A stretch of DNA of 64,000 nucleotides from Heloderma charlesbogerti (GCA_026122225.1 JANEZZ010002877.1:868001-932000); one strand, 5' to 3'. Counted from the first letter of the stretch, positions 47,276 to 58,270 are shown. Translations and numbers: made by a program. The notes: a model not told the origin generated them from the letters alone.

Positions 47276-48222
47276 TAGGGATGGCGGAGAATTTCTCCAC
47301 GAATCTCACAGAGGCCGAATGCCAACGCATTCGGCCCCCTGAAATTGGCGGTGAAATTCTCCGCCACCCCCCCGGGATGAGACTTACCTCCCTCGAATGT
47401 CCCTCTCGGCGGTGGGTCCCGGTGGCGTTTCGGCGGCGTTTCGGCAGGGGCGGGGGCGGCGGCCGGTCTTCCGACCGGCTGCCGCTGCCGCCATTACAAA
47501 GTGAATGTTAAAAAAAAACAAACCACACACGTGATAGGCTACATAACGATTTACGTAGCCTATCATGGTTAGATTTCCAAAGTCAGCCGTGATAGGCTAC
47601 GTAAATCGTTACGTAGCCTATCATGGGTGACTTTGAAAAAAAAAAAAAAGCGCATACGCAAATGGCGGTGCCCATGGGCGCCTCCATTTGCGTTCCTTAT
47701 TTGGGCCCGGGTAGTCTACATAAAGATTTACGTAGACTATGGCGAAAATTTGCGTTGCCCTTATTTTCGCCGTAGTCTACGTAAATCTTTACGTAAACTA
47801 CCCGGGCCCAAATAAGGAATGCAAATGGCGGCGCCCATGGGCACCGCCATTTGCGTACGCACTTTTTTTTTTTTTCAAAGTCACCCGTGATAGGCTACGT
47901 AACGATTTACATAGCCTATCACGGCTGACTTTAGAAATCTAGCCATGATAGGCTACGTAAATCGTTATATAGCCTATCACGTCTCTGTGTGTGTGTTTTA
48001 ACATTCACTTTTGTATTTTATGGCCGGGGAGATGGGGCGCTTCTCCCCGGCCTGAATTTCGGCCGGGCAAGGCAGTGCGCCTCCCCCCTTGGCTTGAATT
48101 TCAGCCAGGCGAGGCGGGGCGCCTCCCTCCCCCGGCCTGAACTTCGGGGGGAGAACCGAAGCACCTCCCCCCCACCGCGAAGAAAGCTGCGGGACCAGGT
48201 AAGTGATTTTCATACATCCCTA
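47276..48222 (+). mobile_element. hAT-like palindromic non-autonomous element (element 5)
   Basis: 947 bp in the same CR1, with the perfect 8-bp duplication ATGACAAT (47268-47275 and 48223-48230). Ends TAGGGATGGCGGAG and TTTCATACATCCCTA. The stems here use GTAA..TTAC (ATAGGCTACGTAACGATTTACGTAGCCTAT) where elements 2 and 3 use GTGA..TCAC. The spacer hairpin is GGCGGTGCCCATGGGCGCC. Outward GAG|GTAAGT (minus 47390-47382) and CAG|GTAAGT (plus 48196-48204). A small deletion sits at the centre near 47750. Confidence 0.92.
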
Positions 48223-48352
48223 ATGACAATGGAACCAATTACCTAGGGAGATAGTGAGCTGTCCCACACTGGAGACATTCAAGATGAGGCTAGACAGCCT
48301 TGTGTCAGGGATGCTCTGACTTGGATTCCTGCATCGAGCAAGGGGTTGGACT

Positions 48353-49136
48353 TAGGGATGTACGAATCCCTTACCTTGTTCCAATGGCGGTGTCCGCTGG
48401 AGGGGTGAGGTGCTCCGTCCCTCCACCCAGAATCCTCCCCAGCCCGGCCCGCTCTGCTCCGCAGCAACTCCGCGGAGCTGCCGGCCGGGGCTGCCCGCAG
48501 CCGGACATCCGGCTACTGGGCTGCACAGGGATGCAAATGGAGGCCACCATAGCCACCGCCATTTGTGTCCATGTCTTTAGCCGTGATAGGGTACGTAAAT
48601 ATATACGTGGCCTATCATGGCTAAAGACATGGATGCAAATGGTGGCTGCCATTTGCATTCCTTCCTATTGCCGTGATAGGCTACGTATATATTTACGTAG
48701 CCTATCACGGCAAAAGACAGGGGCGTAAATGGTGGCCGCTACGCCATTTGTGCCTGTCTTTTGCCCTGATAGGCTACGTAAATATATACGTAGCCTATCA
48801 CGGCTAAAGACACGGACACAAATGGCAGCGGCTACACCATTTGCATCCCTGCCCTGAGCCGTGATAGGCTACGTAGATACTTACGTAGCTTATCACGGCT
48901 TGGCAGGGATGCAAATGGCGGCTGGCGTAGGAGCCGCCATTTGCGGCTGCAGCCCGGCAGTGGCTGGAGCCGCCGGAGCCGCCGCCACCACCACCAGAGC
49001 CGCAGCCAGGTAGGCTCCGTTTCACGTTTCACGTATGGTGAGGCGGGTTGCTCCGTTCTGCCACGTATTCCGGGGGGCCGAATTCACTGGAATTCAGCCT
49101 CCCTGGGATCCGTGGTGGAATTCTCTAACATCACTA
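48353..49136 (-). mobile_element. hAT-like palindromic non-autonomous element (element 6), divergent
   Basis: 784 bp in the same CR1, with the perfect 8-bp duplication GTTGGACT (48345-48352 and 49137-49144). Ends TAGGGATGTACGAATCCC and CTAACATCACTA (one base off the family end). The core has four ATAGGCTACGTA hairpins in series (near 48585, 48672, 48765 and 48860), separated by ATGCAAATGGNGGC..GCCATTTGC hairpins. The GC-rich arm (CCGGACATCCGG) matches the right arm of element 1 in reverse. Outward sites are weaker: AAG|GTAAGG (minus 48377-48369) and CAG|GTAGGC (plus 49014-49022). Confidence 0.9.
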
Positions 49137-49639
49137 GTTGGACTCGATGGTCTTATAGGCCCCTTCCAACCCTACTATCCTGTGATTCTGTGATTGTATG
49201 AAAAGAGTCTCATCCTTCCATGTAGGAACTTTGTTGTAGAAATAATTTAAGCCTCAATAGACATACTTCAGCTAGTTTGAGCATTTTCCCCTTTAGATGA
49301 TATATTAGAACTAAGTTCAAATTTCTGGCTTCATCTTTGTGAAACCTTGGCTTCTCCTCTAAGTGCACAAGAAAAATAGCAAACCTTGTCTGGTCTGGAG
49401 CAGAGAAGCTGTTAATAAGCCATTTAGTTTTTTTGTTTTGTTTTGGGGGAAAATGTGAATATGATAGGTGGGCACTGAGGCCCATAGAAATGCTTCCAAG
49501 ACTTCCATCATCCCTTTTTGCAGAACAATTATCTGCTCTGTAACAGGAATTCACTCTAATATTGCCAAGTGGGTTTGTCATTGTTGGAGGTAAGGTGTCA
49601 TTTGCTATACTGCTACATATGTAATTATTCTTTCCTTAT

Positions 49640-49830
49640 ATATTTATTTATTTATTGCATTTATACCCCGCCTTTCTTCCTCTCGCAAGGAACCCGAGGC
49701 GGCTTACATTATCCTCCTCCTCTCCATTTTATCCTCACAACAACAACCCTGTGAGGTGGGTTGGGCTGAGAGTCTGTGACTGGCCCAAAGTCACCCAGTG
49801 AGCTTCCATGGACGAGTGGGGACATATTTC
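49640..49830 (-). mobile_element. MIR-like CORE-SINE, reverse orientation
   Basis: TATTTATTTATTGCATTTATACCCCGCC, then TCCATTTTATCCTCACAACAACCCTGTGAGG, GGTTGGGCTGAGAG and GACTGGCCCAAAGTCACCCAGTGAGC. This is the reverse complement of the common reptilian CORE-SINE. The tRNA-derived head is mostly missing. Confidence 0.8.
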
Positions 49831-51591
49831 AACTGCCCACTTGCCTAGAGTGTCTGGTGATCAGACATTACAAGTTAATTTTGCCTGACATACCCATCAA
49901 CTTCTCTTTAACAACAGATACTAAAGACAACTGCAATTAATTCTAATGCTGTACATTTAAAGTCTTCTACCACAACAAAACAGACAACCAAGCCAGTATG
50001 ACTGACTTCCTGAAATGTAGTGATATGCTTTTATAATGATGAATAACACAAGCTGAGCATTATCAGATGTCCCCCAGAATATCAAAATAATGTCTTACCA
50101 AGTCATAATAGCATGTTAAAACTTCTTAAAGTTAATAAGCTATCTGTTTTTCAATTTGGAAAACATGTTTGTACTAGGAATATACTAATGCACTTCTAAA
50201 TCGTTTCAGAATTAGGTTTTAAATGAAATGTGTTACTACCATTAACTGATAACGTACTGGAACTACAACTCATGTTATTTTAGCATCTTCCGAGTCCCAC
50301 CACCACCACCACTACCGTCCCATTTTTTAATTAAAGAGACAATTATTCCAACATTAACAAATGCATTTCATAACCTCAGTCTTAATCCCTTGGCAGGAAC
50401 ATGACTGCTTGATTTGAACATCATGAGTTTGTAAGAAGGGTGATTTCCTGGCTTGTAATTTATTTAATATACATGTTGGTTTTGCAAGTAAGTAACTGTA
50501 AAAAAAAATCCCATGGAAATAAAGGAACAGTACTCACTTAATGCATATAACCCTTACTTATATGTACTCATATATTTCCTTGCCCCTAGAAAACGAGTAT
50601 ACTAGAGTAATGACAGCATGATATTGGCACATTGTGTGACTACACATTCTTGTATCAGTATTAGGTTGAACCCAGATTTGGGATCTAGGGTGGTTTGTAT
50701 AATCCCAGCCACCCAACCTCACCACGTTCAGACATCATGACAACTTGCACCTGGTGAGAGTTATTATGCTAATTAGGTGGCTCGTGAGTGGCATGCGCAG
50801 AGAGAAGTAAGCCACCGTGGTTTATTTTCCCTCCATGATTGTGCAAACCCAGTCATTGTGTCAAGGCTATTCAATCATGGGTAGGTAGTGCATGCACAGA
50901 GTAAATATATATAGTGCAAAAAAGTTGTGGTGGAGTGGCGGAGAGGACCACAGTGTGCTCTGACTGCTATCAGAACTCAGAAGGCAGAATGTTGTACTAG
51001 ATCAATCATTAGTCTGATAGTTAAGATAGTAAAAAGAGTTGGAGTGTGAACATAATAGGATTTACTCCAAAAGCAGTACATCTATATTAGTCTGTTGTAG
51101 GCTAAAAAATTGAATGTGGAACTAGGTACAATACAGAACATGAGGCTTGCATTGAAACTACCAGATACCCTCACCTGTAATGTGTACTAATGCAGATGTG
51201 ATGTCATCACATTGTGCATGTTTTCAGCCCTTCCAAGCAACCAACAATCTGGGGTAGAGCAGGGAAACACACCAACATGATGACATCAGATCACATTTTT
51301 TCCACTACTACCTGTTAGATGGAAAAGGAAGGGGAATGTAGCATGGATTTGACATTTTCCCTATGTTTTTAAACCTTGTGGAACTTAGCACATTTATTTG
51401 GCATGAAATTTTGAATGGAAATGCTTATTAAAGCCACCTAAACAGAAATTTACTGTACGGAAACAATGGTACCCAACTGAATCAATAAGACATAACAATA
51501 AGCTTACTGTTTATGAGCAGCATGCTCAAGTATGCTGCCTGATGGCTCTCACGGAAAGCAGGAGCAGCTATACAAACCATGGACCTTCTAT

Positions 51592-52310
51592 CACAGGTGT
51601 CAGCTGTGAGCCAGACAGCGCTGTATCAACTCCATCTGATACGGCGGTTGTGCCACTTCCTTCCGACCACCTGCTCCCATCAGTAGTACATGCCCTGGTC
51701 GCCTCTCGTTTAGACTACTGTAATGCGCTCTACGTGGGGTTACCCTTGAAGACAGTTCGGAAACTGCAGCTGGTACAGAACGCGGCGGCTCGCCTGATTA
51801 AAGGCAGCCGCCGGCGAGATCACATCACTCCAGTGCTGAAGGAGTTGCACTGGTTACCAGTTGTTTTCTGGGTCAAATTCAAGGTGTTGCTTTTGACCTT
51901 TAAAACCCTATATGGTTCTGGCCCAGCCTATCTTAAGGAGCGCCTCCAACAACACTAGACAGGCCGCTTAACAAGATCAGCCTCGGATGGTCTTCTCTCT
52001 GTCCCATCAGCCAGGACAGCTAGACTGGTGGGGACAAGGGAGACGGCCTTTTCTGTGGTGGCCCCCACTCTGTGGACCTCCCTCCCTAGGGAACTCTGCC
52101 ATGCCCCCTCTTTAATGAGCTTCCGTCATGCATTAAAAACATGGTTGTTCAGGCAGGCATTTGGGGTGGGTTAGGGTATTTTAGAAAATGTTTTTATTGT
52201 AGAATTTTATTGTTTTAAACTGTTTTATTGTATGCTGTACATCGCCCAGAGTGGCTGGGTGACCAGCCAGATGGGCGATTAATAAATTTAATTAATAATA
52301 ATAATAATAT
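51592..52310 (+). mobile_element. L2-like LINE, 3' fragment
   Basis: From about AGGTGTCAGCTGTGAGCC (51592) it is nearly collinear with the inverted copy at 53487-54210. Sense frame: HLLPSVVHALVASRLDYCNALYVGL, LQLVQNAAARLIKGSRRRDH, ELHWLPV, FKTLYGSGPAYLKERLQ. It ends TCGCCCAGAGTGGCTGGGTGACC, GATGGGCGATTAATAAATTTA and an AATAAT tail. The high similarity suggests recent activity. Confidence 0.9.
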
Positions 52311-52833
52311 CCCTGGTTTGCTTATTATTATGTGCAAACTGAGAACAGCAACAAACAATGGCTTATGACTCTGGCTTGTGGGAGAGAGACAAGCCAGAGT
52401 CCCCAGTTTGCATGTTAACCAGAAAAGAATCACAAGCAGAGAGTCCATAGTTTACCTGCTCCCGCTTGCAGTGGGAGTGATTGGGCTATGTAGACAAGCA
52501 CACTGCTCCTAAATGATAAAGCCAATCACTATGTCCAAATCAGGCCAGTTACTGCTTTCTTTCTCTCCCTTCGACTCCTGCTTAGACGTGTCTGAAGGAC
52601 CCACATACCACCCCTCCTACTTTAGGGTGCAAAATTAGCATATGAGGTATTTGTACCTGGCAGCCTTAAGAACAAGAATGAAAGTGTTAGCCTCGGTGTT
52701 ACAATGCACTGCCTTTGTAAAACAGAACACATATATCTTTAGGAGTTATTGTACTTTTACCCTGCCTCAAACTCAAAAGACTTGGGCATTTGTCATTAAA
52801 AAAATAATTAAAACAATCCCTATGTTAATTTAA

Positions 52834-52853
52834 AACACACACACACACACACA
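52834..52853. repeat. (AC)n microsatellite
   Basis: About ten uninterrupted AC units. Confidence 0.8.
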
Positions 52854-53045
52854 TTTTGGGTCATTTCCAGAAGAAATGGCCTAAATTATTTCAGGGTTTT
52901 ATAGCTTAAAGTCTGCTCCTAACACATACAGCACACGCTATTCTGAACAGCCTTCAAGAGCAATCCCGGCTAGCTTTGACAGCGCTGATATCATTTGCAT
53001 TACAGCCTGGGTATGTCAACATTCCTCATTAATCACTGTGGAAAT

Positions 53046-53205
53046 AGCACATAGCTCATTTGCTTTGCATGTAGGAAATCCCAGGTTCGATCCTTAGCAT
53101 CCCCGGACAAAAAGGCTCTCAGGATAATAGAGGTGGAAAAGATCCCAAAGCATGAGATCGTGAAGAAGTACTCCCATTCAGAGAAGATAGCACTGGGCTA
53201 GTACA
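53046..53205 (+). mobile_element. tRNA-derived SINE, diverged
   Basis: CTCATTTGCTTTGCATGTAGGAAATCCCAGGTTCGATCCTTAGCATC resembles a tRNA A-box/B-box head (GGTTCGATCC is a good B box). It is followed by AGGCTCTCAGGATAATAG and GATAGCACTGGGCTAG body words. It lacks an acceptor stem, so it is not a tRNA gene. Confidence 0.6.
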
Positions 53206-53628
53206 GTATGCGTAAAATAATTAAGAAAAAGTTAGGTTATTTTTAAAATTAACCCAAATTATTAAAAAATCCCTTCTGAAAGGTTTACACCAACTTTGAT
53301 CATAATTTGCTAAATGTTCATGTCCCCTAATAAAAAAACAAGAGATGGTGCTGTTTTCTGGACATTGGAGCCCAGGACATCTCTTTTTATCTTAATATCT
53401 ATTACTGTAACATTGTGTGCTTACATTGTATTTCTTTGTATAACACCACTGCACCCAAAGAATAGGACCCATGTATTAAAATATTCGTTTATTTATTTAT
53501 TTATTTATTATTAAGTTTATTAATCGCCCATCTGGCTGGTCACCCAGCCACTCTGGGCGATGTACAACATACAATAAAAACAGTTTAAAACAATAAAATT
53601 CTACAATAAAAACATTTTCTAAAATACC

Positions 53629-56169
53629 CTAACCCACCCCAAATGCCTGCCTGAACAGCCACGTTTTTAATGCATGACAGAAGCTCATTAAAGAGGGGGC
53701 ATGACGGAGTTCCCTAGGGAGGGAGTTCCACAGAGTGGGGGCCACCACAGAAAAGGCCGTCTCCCTCGTCCCCACCAGTCTAGCTGTCCTGGCTGATGGG
53801 ACAGAGAGAAGGCCATCCGAGGCTGATCTTGTTAAGCGGCCTGTCTGGTGCTTCTGGAGGCGCTCCTTAAGATAGGCTGGGCCGGAACCATATAGGGTTT
53901 TAAAGGTCAAAACCAACACCTTGAATTTGGCTCGGAAAACAACTGGTAACCAGTGCAACTCCTTCAGCACTGGAGTGATGTGATCTCGCCGGCGGCTGCC
54001 TTTAATCAGGCGAGCCGCCGCATTCTGTACCAGCTGCAGTTTCCGAACTGTCTTCAAGGGTAACCCCACGTAGAGCGCATTACAGTAGTCTAAACGAGAG
54101 GAGACCAGGGCATGTACTACCGATGGGAGCAGATGGCCGGAAAGGAAGGGGTGCAGCCGCCGTATCAGATGGAGTTGATACAGCGCTGTCCGGCTCACAG
54201 CTGACACCTGAGCCTCCATGGATAGCTGGGAGTCCAAAATGACCCCCAGGCTGTGGACCTGGTCTTTCAAGGGTAGCCGTACCCCATTCAACACCAGGTC
54301 AACATCCCCCAGCCTCCTCTTGTCTCCCACCAAAAGTACCTCAGTCTTGCCAGGGTTCAGCTTCAGCCTATTCCTCCCCATCCAGCCACTCACCGTCTCC
54401 AGACATTTGGACAGGGATTCTACGGCCAACCTTGGTGAAGATTTAAACGAGAGGTAGAGCTGCGTGTCATCTGCATATTGATGACACTGCACCCCAAACC
54501 TCCTGATGAAAGCCACCAGCGGCTTCACATAGATGTTAAATAGCATCGGGGAGAGAATGGAACCCTGTGGCACCCCACAAGTAAGTGGCCACGGGTCCGA
54601 AACCTCCTCTCCCAGTGCTACCCTCTGGTACCTGCTGGAGAGGAAGGACCGGAACCACCGCAATACGGTGTCCCCAATGCCCAACCCCTCCAGGCGGTCC
54701 AGGAGGATACTGTGATCAACGGTATTGAAAGCCGCTGAGAGGTTGAGGAGAACAAGGAAGGGGCATTCACCCCTATCCAGAGCCCTCCTCATATCATCTC
54801 CCAAGGCGACCAAGGCCGTTTCTGCCCCATGCCCAGGCCTGAAGCCCGACTGAAATGGGTCTAGATAATCAGTTTCTTCCAAGTGTGCCTTCAACTGCAC
54901 CGCCACCACCCGCTCAATCACCTTGCCCAAAAATGGCAGATTTGAAACTGGGCGAATGTTGTTCAGAACTTGAGGATCCAAGGAGGGCTTCTTTAAGAGC
55001 GGTCTTATCACTGCCTCCTTGAGGGCTGATGGCATCACTCCCTCCTCAAGGGAGGCGTTCACCACTGCCTTGATCCCCTCACCCAGTCTCTCTCTGCAGC
55101 TCATAATGAGCCAAGATGGGCAAGGATCAAGTAAGCAGGTGGTCGGCCTTACAGATGAAAGTACCTTGTCCACTTCATCAGGAGGAAGAAGCTGGAACCG
55201 AGCCCACAAAACTGGTTTGCCACAGGCCACCTCTTGCTCACTAACTGTATCCACAGCGTGCAGAGTAACACACCTAATCTGATCAATTTTATCTGCAAAG
55301 TGCCTTGCCAAGGCATCACAGGAGGCCTTAGAATGCTCCAGTGGTTCCGGAGCCACAGGACCGACCAGGCTCCGGACCACTTGGAACAGCCTCCTGGGAC
55401 AGCACTCTGCAGATGCAATGGAGGCAGCATAATATTCCTTTTTTGCAGCCTTCACCACCACGTGATAGGCTGAAGATACAGCTCTAGCCCGTGTCTGATT
55501 GTCTTTGGAGCGAGACTTCCGCCACCGGCGCTCTAGCCGTCTCACCTCCTGTTTCAGAGCTCGTAACCGCGGATTGAACCATGGTGCGGTCTGAGCCCTG
55601 TTCAGGGGGAGAGGGCATTTTGGAGCCACCTGATCTAATGCCCCAGTGGTTGCGGCATGCCAGCCACCCACCAGGGTCTCGACCGAGTGGCCGTTGGCAT
55701 GCCCCAGAGAATCCCCAAGCATGTTCAGGAATCCATTTGGATCCATAAGACACCTGGGGCGGACCATTTTAATGGGTCCTCCACCCCTGCGGAGGGGTTG
55801 TGGAACCGAGAAGTCCAACGTCACCAGATAGTGATCTGACCATGACAAGGGGGTGGTGGATATACCCCCGACTTCCAGATCACTCCCCGCTTCTCCAGAA
55901 ACAAACACAAGGTCTAGTGCATGACCGGCTACATGGGTGGGCCCAGTTTGAATATGATGCAGCTCCCAGGAGGCCATGGTCTCCATGATGTCCCAAGGTG
56001 CTCCTGTGAGGATGGCCTCCGAATGTACGTTGAAGTCCCCCGACACCAGTAAGTTAGGGGACTGTACACGCACATCAGAGACCACCTCAAGCACCTTGGC
56101 CAGGGAGTCAGTCATGCAGCGGGGTGGACGGTACATGAGCAGAATCCCCAGACTGCCCTTCGGGCCCAA
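53629..56169 (-). pseudogene. L2-like LINE ORF2 (endonuclease-reverse transcriptase), long open frame but catalytically altered
   Basis: Domain order: partial apurinic-type endonuclease (LLVSGDFNVHSE near residue 40, THVAGHALDLVF, SDHYLVTLDF near 110); linker; RT from about 370 (VIRPLLKKPSLDP, RPVSNLPFLGKVIERVV, FQSGFRPGHGAETAL, CGVPQGSILSPMLFNIY, YADDTQLYLSF near 590, LKLNPGKTEVLL); C-terminal LHWLPV..FKTLYGSGPAYLKERL. Motif A reads LLNLSAAFNTVDH where the family has LDLSAAFDTVDH, so the metal-binding aspartate is asparagine. The frame's first codon is TTG (at 56169) and it stays open upstream, so this is not a true start. Likely inactive despite being open. Confidence 0.85.
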
Positions 56170-56225
56170 CCTCCAGAATATGCACTCAGCAACCTTGGTC
56201 TCCCGGAGAGGGGGTCGGGTGAACC

Positions 56226-56745
56226 CTGGTCTCCCAGGCCACCTCAGCCAGCCAGCTTATGTAGCCCCTCCAGGGAGGGCAGGTGGAGCAGCACAGCTGG
56301 CTCGGTACCTGGGGGCCTGGTCCTGCAGGGACTGGCGGTCTGCCAGGCAGAAGTCTCCAGGGAAGGCCTGGTAGTGGTGGCAGCGGTGGCGGTGGCAGCG
56401 GTGGCAGCGGTGGCAGCGCAGCAGCAGCAGCAGGCCCACCTCTTCCCTGGTGGTAGTGGTGGCCTCTCCTGCAGGCCCTGGCTCTCCCAGGCCACCTCAG
56501 CCAGCCAGCTTATGTAGCCCCTCCAGGGAGGGCAGGTGGAGCAGCACAGCTGGCTCGGTACCTTGGGGCCTGGTCCTGCAGGGACTGGTGGTCTGCCAGG
56601 CAGAAGTCTCCAGGGAAGGCCTGGTGGTGGTGGCAGTGGCGGCGGCAGCAGCAGGCCCAGCAGCAGCAGGCCCAGCAGCAGCAGGCCCGCCTCTTCCCCG
56701 GTGGTGGTGGTGGCCTCTCCTGCAGGCCCTGGCTCTCCAGGTTTC
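56226..56745. repeat. Two tandem copies of a 253-bp GC-rich unit
   Basis: CAGGCCACCTCAGCCAGCCAGC at about 56236 recurs at about 56489, a period of 253 bp. Both copies run through GTGGAGCAGCACAGCTGG and TCCAGGGAAGGCCTGGT to a purine-rich GGTGGTGGTGG and GCAGCAGCAGGCCC tract. The copies differ mostly in the short-period GGTGGCAGC/CAGCAGCAGGCC stretches. They abut the L2 coding region and may be its 5' UTR monomers. Confidence 0.8.
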
Positions 56746-56803
56746 TATTCTATTTGTATCTGTGAATGATATTTTAAAGCACCCAATTTCCTCTCTCTAA
56801 ATC

Positions 56804-56933
56804 AAAGCCGTGCAACTTGTGGCTCTCCATATGTTTTGGTCTACACTCCTATCATCCCTCACCATTGTCTTTTTGGGGGCTGATGGGAGTTGTAGGCCAA
56901 AAGTCTGGAGGGTCACAAGTTGCCCATCCCTAG
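56804..56933. mobile_element. Short hAT-type MITE (GTTGCCCATCCCTA family)
   Basis: 130 bp. The left end, degraded to AAAGCCGTGCAACTTGTGG, and the right end CACAAGTTGCCCATCCCTAG are inverted. Flanked by TCTAAATC/TCTAAATG (7 of 8). The middle has GGGAGTTGTAGGCC. Same family as 61134-61266. Confidence 0.72.
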
Positions 56934-58149
56934 TCTAAATGAGTCATGACACTGCAGACATAACAAAATTATATTTTCTTCTTACCAAAATTTAAGCAAG
57001 AACCAGCAGCCAGTTATGTCTACTGCATCTCATAATTTAGTGGTATTACCAAATGGTTAAGAGTCAAGACAATTTATGTAATGGATCTCCTGGTGCCAAA
57101 GGCAGGTTTTAGGTATTTTTTGAATTGGATAGATCCAACAAAAGCACAAAACTATGGTAGTGCCTTAATGTAATGCTGACCTTATGTGATCCTGTCTTAC
57201 TATGTAACAAAAGAACAAGATTTGGCACAAGCTGAAGAATTGATTCAAGGCTGACATCTGAGCAATCTGCAGAGCTAGAGACATGCCAACAACTGTTAAC
57301 TGTTCCAGGCAAAGAGAATTACACTGTAAAGAAAATGATCTAAAAACAATAACAAATTTATTAACATGACAGGCTTTTTGTGAAATAAAAGATGTTGAAC
57401 AGTAAATTCCCTTCAGTCTAGATAAATACAACTGCAGCCAAAATCACATTAGTAAAGTACTGCCCATCAGAGGATATAGAAAGCAGGTGCCTGTGAAGCT
57501 GTTGAAGTCACATATCAAAAGGAGTATGAATGTTAAATTCTATATAGAAGCAAAAGCAACAGCATACACAAAAACCTGGAGATGGGTAAGAAAACACAAG
57601 AGCAGTCAACCGCATATGTTATTATTCAACTCAACTCTGGCTCTCACACCAAATCAAAATAATGTTTCATAATAGTTCCTTTAGTTTTTCTGAATGGCTT
57701 ATTTGTATTGAAAAAAAAATTACTAAACAAAGAAACCACAAACTCTTCATTTAAAGGAGAAAGATCAAGATCCAAAGCTTTATGTTTATATAATCTGTTT
57801 AGATGTGGAGCGGTATACAAATGTAATGAATAAATAAATGGGAAATAAAACCTTGGATTTTGAGGACCATCCAATTTGTTGACTTGAAATCTGGAGTTTG
57901 GTTTTTTAAAAAATGTCTGAATGGAATGCATGTTGTTGAGCATGCAGTATAAAAGAACCACACAGTTAAGAAAAGATGCAGGAGTGCCTCAAATAAAACA
58001 AATTTAAGGTGATGTTTAGTTTAGCCCTCACTGACTCAAAGCACAGAAAATTTGTTGTGAATCACATGGTCAACATGTGAAGACTGCTTTTAAAAGCTAG
58101 ACTGAGAGCATACTGCCCACTCAGTCTTGAACTGCCTTCATGAGCTTTC

Positions 58150-58270
58150 CATAACCTCATGCCCTCCAGATGTTTCGGACTTCAGTTCCCACCAGCCCTA
58201 GCCAGCATGGCCAATGGTCAGGAATGCTGGGAGTTGTAGTTTAGAACATCTGGAGGGCACCGGGTTGCTG
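58150..58270. mobile_element. Palindromic MITE (CAACCTGGTGCC family)
   Basis: TAACCTCATGCCCTCCAGATGTTT faces GAACATCTGGAGGGCACCGGGTTG, with AATGGTCAGGAATGCTGGGAGTTGTAG in the middle. Same order as 39151-39282. Confidence 0.75.

Larger units (their letters stand above)
45686..49200 (+). mobile_element. CR1 LINE with internal deletion and three nested hAT-like insertions
   Basis: CR1 segments are 45686-46300, 47127-47275, 48223-48352 and 49137-49200. It starts in ORF1 with an esterase-like block (THVGTNDTA then SDFEALGRKLK). Near 45793 it jumps to the ORF2 C-terminus: [69 protein letters not shown]. The frame resumes after each insertion (GCHREEGQDLFSIIPEC; then WNQLPREIVSCPTLETFKMR). The 3' end GGACTCGATGGTCTTATAGG and its imperfect TTCTGTGA octamers are CR1-typical. 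Confidence 0.88.
53487..56745 (-). mobile_element. L2-like LINE (CR1/L2 group), 5'-defective, near-intact RT frame
   Basis: Minus strand. The 3' end at 53487 has AATAAATAAATA preceded by GCCCAGAGTGGCTGGGTGACC. The body carries an 846-codon open frame. Upstream of about 56225 the endonuclease N-terminus is missing, and two GC-rich 253-bp tandem copies take its place. The 3' 700 bp is almost the same as the opposite-strand fragment at 51592-52310. Confidence 0.88.

Noticed and set aside
48585..48905. Regularly spaced repeated hairpins that could be mistaken for a CRISPR array
   Set aside because: Spacers are themselves palindromic and related to each other, and the whole lies inside an element with 8-bp target duplications in a vertebrate intron.
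53046..53100. tRNA gene candidate (good B box)
   Set aside because: No acceptor stem or anticodon arm could be folded. It fits the head of a diverged SINE. The same applies to 62190-62249 and 61470-61516.
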